This document shows positions 58,406 to 64,000 of a stretch of 64,000 nt of DNA, one piece after another. Source of the stretch: an uncultured Aquimarina sp. Its GTDB lineage: Bacteria > Bacteroidota > Bacteroidia > Flavobacteriales > Flavobacteriaceae. Made by a program: the position numbers and the translations under genes. The notes under the pieces are model-generated. The model saw only the letters and a program-made list of their open reading frames with translations. It made no database searches and was not told the origin of the DNA. Each line of letters opens with the position of its first letter. Positions within the stretch are counted from its first letter, which is position 1. The stretch covers positions 186,001 to 250,000 of the forward strand of contig CANLEM010000005.1 in the NCBI GenBank assembly GCA_947489685.1, given 5' to 3'.

Positions 58406-61360
58406 ATGAAAATCAAGCTATTCATTTCTCTATTTTTTGTAGCTACGTTTATTTACAGTCAGCAATACTCTAAGATTGATTCTTTAAAAAGAAGATTTAA
58501 AGAAAATACGGATGTGCAAAATAAGTATGAAAATTTAGTTTCAATTTTTGAATATTACTTATATCAAAATCTTGATTCTGCAGGGTTATATCGAAAGCAA
58601 ATTCATCGTTTAGCGAAAAAGAATCCCGAGCTTATGATATCTTCCCATAGTTTGTCGGCAAAATATTATTATTTCAAATTTGAATTGGATAGTGCATTGT
58701 ATCACACGAATTTGATTCTGGACATTGCTCAAAAAGTAGCTAATGATAGTTTAATATCAGATTCCTACAGAAGAATCGCAATATTACAAAGTAGTAAAGG
58801 AAACCTTGAAGAGGCGGTCATTACTGGGAAATTAGCACTGAACAGCGCTAACAAATCGGGAAATTGGGAGTTGGTAGCTTCGGCCAATACAATGGTTGCC
58901 AACCAATTATATAAAAAAGACAATTACGATGAGGCATTAAACCATTATTTAATTGCAGATTCAATTTACAAAGCCAATAATGAATGTAGTAGAAATGTAG
59001 CCTTGATTTATGATAACATTGGCAACATTTACATTAATTTTAAAGATACCAAAGCATTGTATTACATCAATGAATCTGAAGCCATTTATTCGGACTTAGA
59101 TGATGGAGAAGGAATTGCATATACCCAAAACCTCCGTGGAACTTTTTTTCAAAAAAACAAGGAGTATAAGAAGTCGATAGAAGAGTTTCTAAAATCCGCT
59201 AACTTTTACGAAAACTATGGGAATGATTATAGTAAGAATTCGATATATGTGAAATTATTGAATTGTTATTCCGCACTAGGTGAATATAAAAAAGCGGAGA
59301 ATTATCTTAAAAAATCTGAAGCTTTAATTTCCAACACGTCTTCGGTTGATATGAAATTTGAAACCTATTTAAATGCGATACAGTTCTTTTTGGATCAAGG
59401 GAAGAACAAAAGAGCGCTAGCTTATCTCAAAAAGACCGAAGAATTGTTAAATAATGAAAATAGCAGTCTATATCTTCATAGAGCTAAGGGTGTTAGTGAG
59501 GGGTATTCTAAAGCATACGAGGCTTTAGGAAGGTATGATCTAGCATTGCGGTACAGCAAAAAATGGAATGGATTAAATGATAGTATCAATAGCCTGAATA
59601 ACTTAGAGCTATCCAAGAATTTAGAAGCAAAATACCAAGCTGATAAAAAGGAAAAAGAAATCGCATGGTTAGAGGCGGAAAAGAAAGCAGTGGAAATTCA
59701 AAAATCCAATCAACGTAATCTTTTCATAGCTGGGTTAGGAGTATTTTCAATAGCAGGTATCTTTTTATTTTTTACACTGCGCAACCGGCAAAAGACAAAT
59801 AAAAAATTAAAAGAATTAGATACGCTAAAGTCTAAATTTTTTGCAAATATCTCGCATGAATTTCGAACACCACTTACATTAATATCTGCTCCTGTTGAAA
59901 AAAAATTAGCTTCAGAAAATTTAAACAAAGCTGACCGCTCAGAATTTGAAATGATAGACCGGAATTCTAAGAGGTTATTGAGTCTGGTTGACCAGTTATT
60001 AGACCTTTCTAAGTTAGAGTCAAGAAATCTAAAGTTGGGCGTGACTCAAGGTGATCTATCTCCTCTTCTAAAAGCTATTACATCCTCATTCCAATATTTG
60101 GCAAAACAGAAGAGCATTAATTATTCAGTAAAAGTTGATGACTTAAAAAATGTGTGGTTTGATGAAAGTATTATTGAAAAAATTGTCATCAACTTATTGT
60201 CTAATGCTTTTAAATATACACCAGAGAATGGCAATGTAAATTTTGATGCTAGCCAAAAAAATGATCGATTAGAAATTTCTTTGGAAAATACCGGAGCAGT
60301 GCTGTCTAAAGAAAAAATAGATCAAATTTTTAATAGGTTTTACCAAGTTGATGCAAATGCTGATGGTGTTGGAATAGGTTTGTCATTGGTTAAAGAATTA
60401 GTCACTTTATCACATGGTGAAATTTCCGTAGAAAATACTTCTAACAAGAAAATACGATTTAAAGTCGTTTTACCTTGTACTAGAAACGATTTTCATTCTG
60501 ATGAATTAATTAGTTTAGAACAGTTAGATTCGATTTCAACAGATTTTGAGCCTGAGCTTATTATTACTGAAGCTACAAAAGCTAAAGATGAAGAAATTGA
60601 TATTGATCAACCTATTTTGCTCATCGTAGAAGATAATGAAGATATTAGAAAGCTTGTCATTCAAGTATTTTCAAATTCATTTCAGATTCTAGAAGCCGAA
60701 AATGGTAAAATCGGTATTGAAAAAGCAATAAAATTTGTGCCTGATATTATTATTTCTGATATCATGATGCCTGAGACTAATGGGTTAGAATTGTGCAAAC
60801 AAATCAAGCTTGATGAACGCACCTGTCACATACCAATTATTTTATTAACTGCTAAAGCCGATGAAGAAGATCTGTACAGAGGTTTAGAAACCGGTGCTGA
60901 TGATTATATAACGAAGCCATTTAAATTGAAACTCTTACAAACCAGAGTTCAAAATTTAGTGGCTTCAAGAAAACTTCTTCGAGATCGCTACAGTCAAGAA
61001 GTCATTTTAAAGCCAAGAGATATTGCAATAAGCAATCTCGATGAACAGTTTTTGGAAAGAATGCAGACTGTATTAGATAAAAAATTGACAGAACCTTCTC
61101 TTAATACAGAAGAGTTAAGCAAGCTCATGGGAATGAGCCGTATGCAATTGCACAGAAAGCTAAAATCTCTATTGGGTTTGTCTACAACAGAGTTTATACG
61201 TAATGAACGCTTGAAATCTGCGGCAGAATTACTTAAAAATACCGATATAAGCATTGCAGAAGCTGCTTATAGTACTGGTTTCAATGAAGTGACCTATTTT
61301 TCTAAGAGTTTCAAAAAAGTATATGGTCTATCCCCTTCTGCCTTCCGTAAGGATAACTGA
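58406..61360 (+). CDS. Hybrid two-component system: TPR sensor, histidine kinase, receiver, AraC HTH
   Basis: Signal peptide, TPRs, TM, SKFFANISHEFRTPLTLI, HATPase, REC (IIISDIMMPETNG), AraC HTH (ISIAEAAYSTGFNEVTYFSKSFKKVYGLSPSAFRK). Confidence 0.95.
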   Translation: MKIKLFISLFFVATFIYSQQYSKIDSLKRRFKENTDVQNKYENLVSIFEYYLYQNLDSAGLYRKQIHRLAKKNPELMISSHSLSAKYYYFKFELDSALYHTNLILDIAQKVANDSLISDSYRRIAILQSSKGNLEEAVITGKLALNSANKSGNWELVASANTMVANQLYKKDNYDEALNHYLIADSIYKANNECSRNVALIYDNIGNIYINFKDTKALYYINESEAIYSDLDDGEGIAYTQNLRGTFFQKNKEYKKSIEEFLKSANFYENYGNDYSKNSIYVKLLNCYSALGEYKKAENYLKKSEALISNTSSVDMKFETYLNAIQFFLDQGKNKRALAYLKKTEELLNNENSSLYLHRAKGVSEGYSKAYEALGRYDLALRYSKKWNGLNDSINSLNNLELSKNLEAKYQADKKEKEIAWLEAEKKAVEIQKSNQRNLFIAGLGVFSIAGIFLFFTLRNRQKTNKKLKELDTLKSKFFANISHEFRTPLTLISAPVEKKLASENLNKADRSEFEMIDRNSKRLLSLVDQLLDLSKLESRNLKLGVTQGDLSPLLKAITSSFQYLAKQKSINYSVKVDDLKNVWFDESIIEKIVINLLSNAFKYTPENGNVNFDASQKNDRLEISLENTGAVLSKEKIDQIFNRFYQVDANADGVGIGLSLVKELVTLSHGEISVENTSNKKIRFKVVLPCTRNDFHSDELISLEQLDSISTDFEPELIITEATKAKDEEIDIDQPILLIVEDNEDIRKLVIQVFSNSFQILEAENGKIGIEKAIKFVPDIIISDIMMPETNGLELCKQIKLDERTCHIPIILLTAKADEEDLYRGLETGADDYITKPFKLKLLQTRVQNLVASRKLLRDRYSQEVILKPRDIAISNLDEQFLERMQTVLDKKLTEPSLNTEELSKLMGMSRMQLHRKLKSLLGLSTTEFIRNERLKSAAELLKNTDISIAEAAYSTGFNEVTYFSKSFKKVYGLSPSAFRKDN

Positions 61361-61477
61361 TTTTCCCATGCTACACTAGGGAATTTTTGAGTCATTTTAC
61401 TTCATGTTACATTTCTTCATAGTATCTGTTACATATGTTCAAGAGCATACTAAAAGTGCCCTTTAACTTTGGCGTTA

Positions 61478-61642
61478 ATGAAAAAATACAATAGCAAATC
61501 TAAACAGTATTTGGGGAATTTAAAGCGCCTTTCTTCTTATAAAATTTACTTAAACATTAAGCATTTGAACAAAGGCAGTTATGAATTAAATATTATTAAT
61601 AAAAACAAGCTCATAAAAAGAACTCGATTTGATAAAGAATAA
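61478..61642 (+). CDS. Small hypothetical protein (54 aa), absent from ORF track
   Basis: MKKYNSKSKQYLGNLKRLSSYKIYLNIKHLNKGSYELNIINKNKLIKRTRFDKE*; preceded by TAACTTTG. Confidence 0.45.
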   Translation: MKKYNSKSKQYLGNLKRLSSYKIYLNIKHLNKGSYELNIINKNKLIKRTRFDKE

Positions 61643-61742
61643 TCAAATAAAAATAAAAAATTCTGATGAAATATTGAATATCAATTTTGAAAAACCATTA
61701 ATAATGTCTCATGCAATGAAGAAACCACTAGAATTATACATT

Positions 61743-62354
61743 ATGAAATCAATCACTTTACTTGCTATTACAATAACCTTGCTCTTATGTTTTGCCTGTG
61801 GGAGTAAAGAAAAAAAAGATAAGCGAACAGATTTTAAAGAAGAAGAAACAAAATCTGTAAAAACTTCAAAAGAAAGAGATATCAACCTCAAACAGAATGG
61901 CGATTATACCGAACTTTATGTAGAAACTGGGAATTGTAAAATTACCACAGAACAGTTGGCCGAAGCTTTGGGTATAAGTGAAAATAAGGTTACCCCAAAT
62001 AATAGCTATCAGGGAAGCTGTTGGTTCAAAGTTTTGGGACCTGATAATTTAGAAACCAACTATGGGATAAGTTTAGAAAAATTTTCTAATAGCGTAGTAA
62101 ACCAAGAAATCAATAATGCACAAAAACAAGAACTCATGGATATTCGGCTTAGCGAAACAGGAGATACCTATATTACTAGACATCCCGTTCAAGGCTTTCT
62201 TTTACTTCTCAACCCAAATTATACCAATACGATTAAAGTCAGTTACAGTTATTTTAATCGTAATGGACCAAAACCTACACCAGAGCAGCAAGAAGAGCGT
62301 AAACAGAACACCTATAAGCTTGCGAATTACATCATTAATCAGTATAAAAATTAA
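61743..62354 (+). CDS. Hypothetical lipoprotein
   Basis: Start refined from 61629 to MKSITLLAITITLLLCFACG (lipobox). Confidence 0.75.
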   Translation: MKSITLLAITITLLLCFACGSKEKKDKRTDFKEEETKSVKTSKERDINLKQNGDYTELYVETGNCKITTEQLAEALGISENKVTPNNSYQGSCWFKVLGPDNLETNYGISLEKFSNSVVNQEINNAQKQELMDIRLSETGDTYITRHPVQGFLLLLNPNYTNTIKVSYSYFNRNGPKPTPEQQEERKQNTYKLANYIINQYKN

Positions 62355-62359
62355 GAATC

Positions 62360-63694
62360 ATGAAAATATGTAGATGCAAGTTGATTTTAGTGTTTTTATT
62401 GGCTGGTATTACTCAGGTTTATGCCCAACCTTTTACACTAGATAAGAACATAAAACCGGTTGAACTAAAGTTACAAAAAGATACCCGTAAAGGGTATGAA
62501 GGAGGAAAGTTCATAGCTACTTTAAGTACAGTGGATTCCACAAAATATTACTATGTAAAAGGTCATGACTTGTTCCAGTTTGTTGATGTTTTAGTGAAAG
62601 GGTTTGGCAACAAAAATTCTTTGGAAGCATCTTTAGTGTATGACAACTGGAACGACGTGGTGGAAAAGCAATCTATGCGATCGGCAAAAGACGGGATAAT
62701 CCATTTTAAGGTAAGGGCTTTCGGATCTTTTGGATTAAAAATAATTTCACCTTCGAATGAAGCCATCAATTTCACCATTATGGTAAGTGCCAGTCCGCAG
62801 CAAAAGACCTACCTGGGTAGTCCGTTCTCAAAGATCAAGGATAGCGAAATGAAAGCAGGCAATTCTACTGTTGGCGATACGGGTGGGTCGGGCAGTAGCA
62901 ATAAAGTTTTATATATCATTTTAAGCATCTGTCTTTTGGTCATAGGGTTGCTTGTAGGTAAACTTTTGAGTAAAAAGTCTGTAACTATTATTGTCTTACT
63001 GCTTACCCTACCACTTAAAGCTCCTGCACAAAATGGAGCTACTCCTGGTTTCTTCTATAAAGATCGTTACTATAACGGTGAAGACTTGGATAATGGCAAA
63101 TTTGAAGAAGATCTGGAAAATGAAATGGGCGACGGTTATAACCCGAAGAAAGATATAGAAAATCTATACGGGAAATTACAAAAGATAAAGGAATTTTTAG
63201 ACGTAACTGTAAATCTATACAACAATTATAAAGGTCTAGGAAATTGTATCAATTCCGTACCTCCACGTGGCGAACCACGCATCCCTTCGTTTTGTGATAT
63301 TCCCAGCTCTAGTGACGAAAACGGCTGCGCTGAGTGCTTCTTAAAAGCACGCGAAGAATTTAATGATGTCCGCTATCTATTTGAGCAATTGGCTACAATT
63401 TACAAGTGTACCAAGAATTTTTCGAATGCAGCTTTGTCCTTTGGGGATAATGCTTCAGGTGTACATGCCGTAGCAGGAATGGCTTGGCAAGCAGAACGCC
63501 GGAATATAGAAAAATCAATATCCGAATTAGAAAATGCTTACGACAAAAAGTATGCAGAATTACTACAAAGTCTCTCTGATGCGATGCTTAAACTTAGTGA
63601 ATGTGAAGCTCGTTATGGCGTAGAAGACTGGTTTGACCGATTTGGTTATATGTATTTTGAATTTATGCGGGATAAATACCAACGAACAGATTGA
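62360..63694 (+). CDS. Hypothetical secreted/membrane protein, two-part architecture
   Basis: Signal peptide, beta-rich N-domain, TM (KVLYIILSICLLVIGLLVGKLL), second signal-like segment (VTIIVLLLTLPLKAPAQ), helical Cys-containing C-domain. Confidence 0.8.
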   Translation: MKICRCKLILVFLLAGITQVYAQPFTLDKNIKPVELKLQKDTRKGYEGGKFIATLSTVDSTKYYYVKGHDLFQFVDVLVKGFGNKNSLEASLVYDNWNDVVEKQSMRSAKDGIIHFKVRAFGSFGLKIISPSNEAINFTIMVSASPQQKTYLGSPFSKIKDSEMKAGNSTVGDTGGSGSSNKVLYIILSICLLVIGLLVGKLLSKKSVTIIVLLLTLPLKAPAQNGATPGFFYKDRYYNGEDLDNGKFEEDLENEMGDGYNPKKDIENLYGKLQKIKEFLDVTVNLYNNYKGLGNCINSVPPRGEPRIPSFCDIPSSSDENGCAECFLKAREEFNDVRYLFEQLATIYKCTKNFSNAALSFGDNASGVHAVAGMAWQAERRNIEKSISELENAYDKKYAELLQSLSDAMLKLSECEARYGVEDWFDRFGYMYFEFMRDKYQRTD

Positions 63695-63772
63695 TAAATT
63701 ATATCCTTTTAAATGTGAGGACATTGACCTGGTTAATAGCGTAAGGATAAAAAATAGAACGAAAAAAGTACC

Positions 63773-64000
63773 ATGAAATACATCAAATATTCAGTAAGTA
63801 TGATCTTGATTTTGGTTTTAGGTTTTTCCTGTAAATCAGATACAGAGAAATCAAAAGAAGAGTCAATAGAAAAAGTGCTTGAAGGTTTTGAAGATACCTC
63901 AGATAACACAGTAGAAAAGAGCACTAATAATCTTCTTGATATTGATGAAATGCAAGAATTTCTCAATAACAGTCAAATATCCGAAGACCAAAAAAAAGAA
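63773..64000 (+). CDS. Hypothetical lipoprotein, truncated by window end
   Basis: MKYIKYSVSMILILVLGFSCKSDTEKSKEE... open to last base. Confidence 0.75.
   Translation, partial: MKYIKYSVSMILILVLGFSCKSDTEKSKEESIEKVLEGFEDTSDNTVEKSTNNLLDIDEMQEFLNNSQISEDQKKE

Overview
AT-rich chromosomal window from a Bacteroidota genome, most likely Flavobacteriaceae. The basis is the TAnnTTTG-type -7 promoter elements, a T9SS C-terminal signal, and the DUF58/MoxR, GIN and PspC family content. Genus-level placement is not claimed. About 60 CDS are supportable, plus one complete tRNA-Pro(GGG) and several intrinsic terminators. No CRISPR array, rRNA, IS element or prophage core was seen. Main blocks: (1) MoxR/DUF58/DUF4350/DUF4129/SpoIIM operon, 49-6926; (2) AraC/SnoaL/YHS/OxyR region, 7-11 kb; (3) PadR-PspC-GIN envelope-stress-like cluster, 13-19 kb; (4) trxB and miscellaneous genes; (5) ECF sigma/RskA-like anti-sigma divergent from a fasciclin protein; (6) TonB receptor/PepSY cluster; (7) MarR-GNAT fusion; (8) cydAB; (9) two-component pair; (10) secreted GH13 amylase with three starch-binding-like repeats; (11) AraC/YceI cluster; (12) a putative island starting at a 12-nt tRNA 3'-end remnant (~57142), holding a TPR hybrid sensor kinase and an uncharacterised lipoprotein/membrane-protein operon. 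The best leads are a 30-bp motif repeated exactly 1400 bp apart in front of an AraC regulator and its neighbouring YceI-TPR gene, the tRNA-remnant island boundary with nested palindromes, the undescribed operon at 61.7-64 kb, and several perfect palindromes upstream of regulators and operons. All family calls come from reading motifs; no database search was run.
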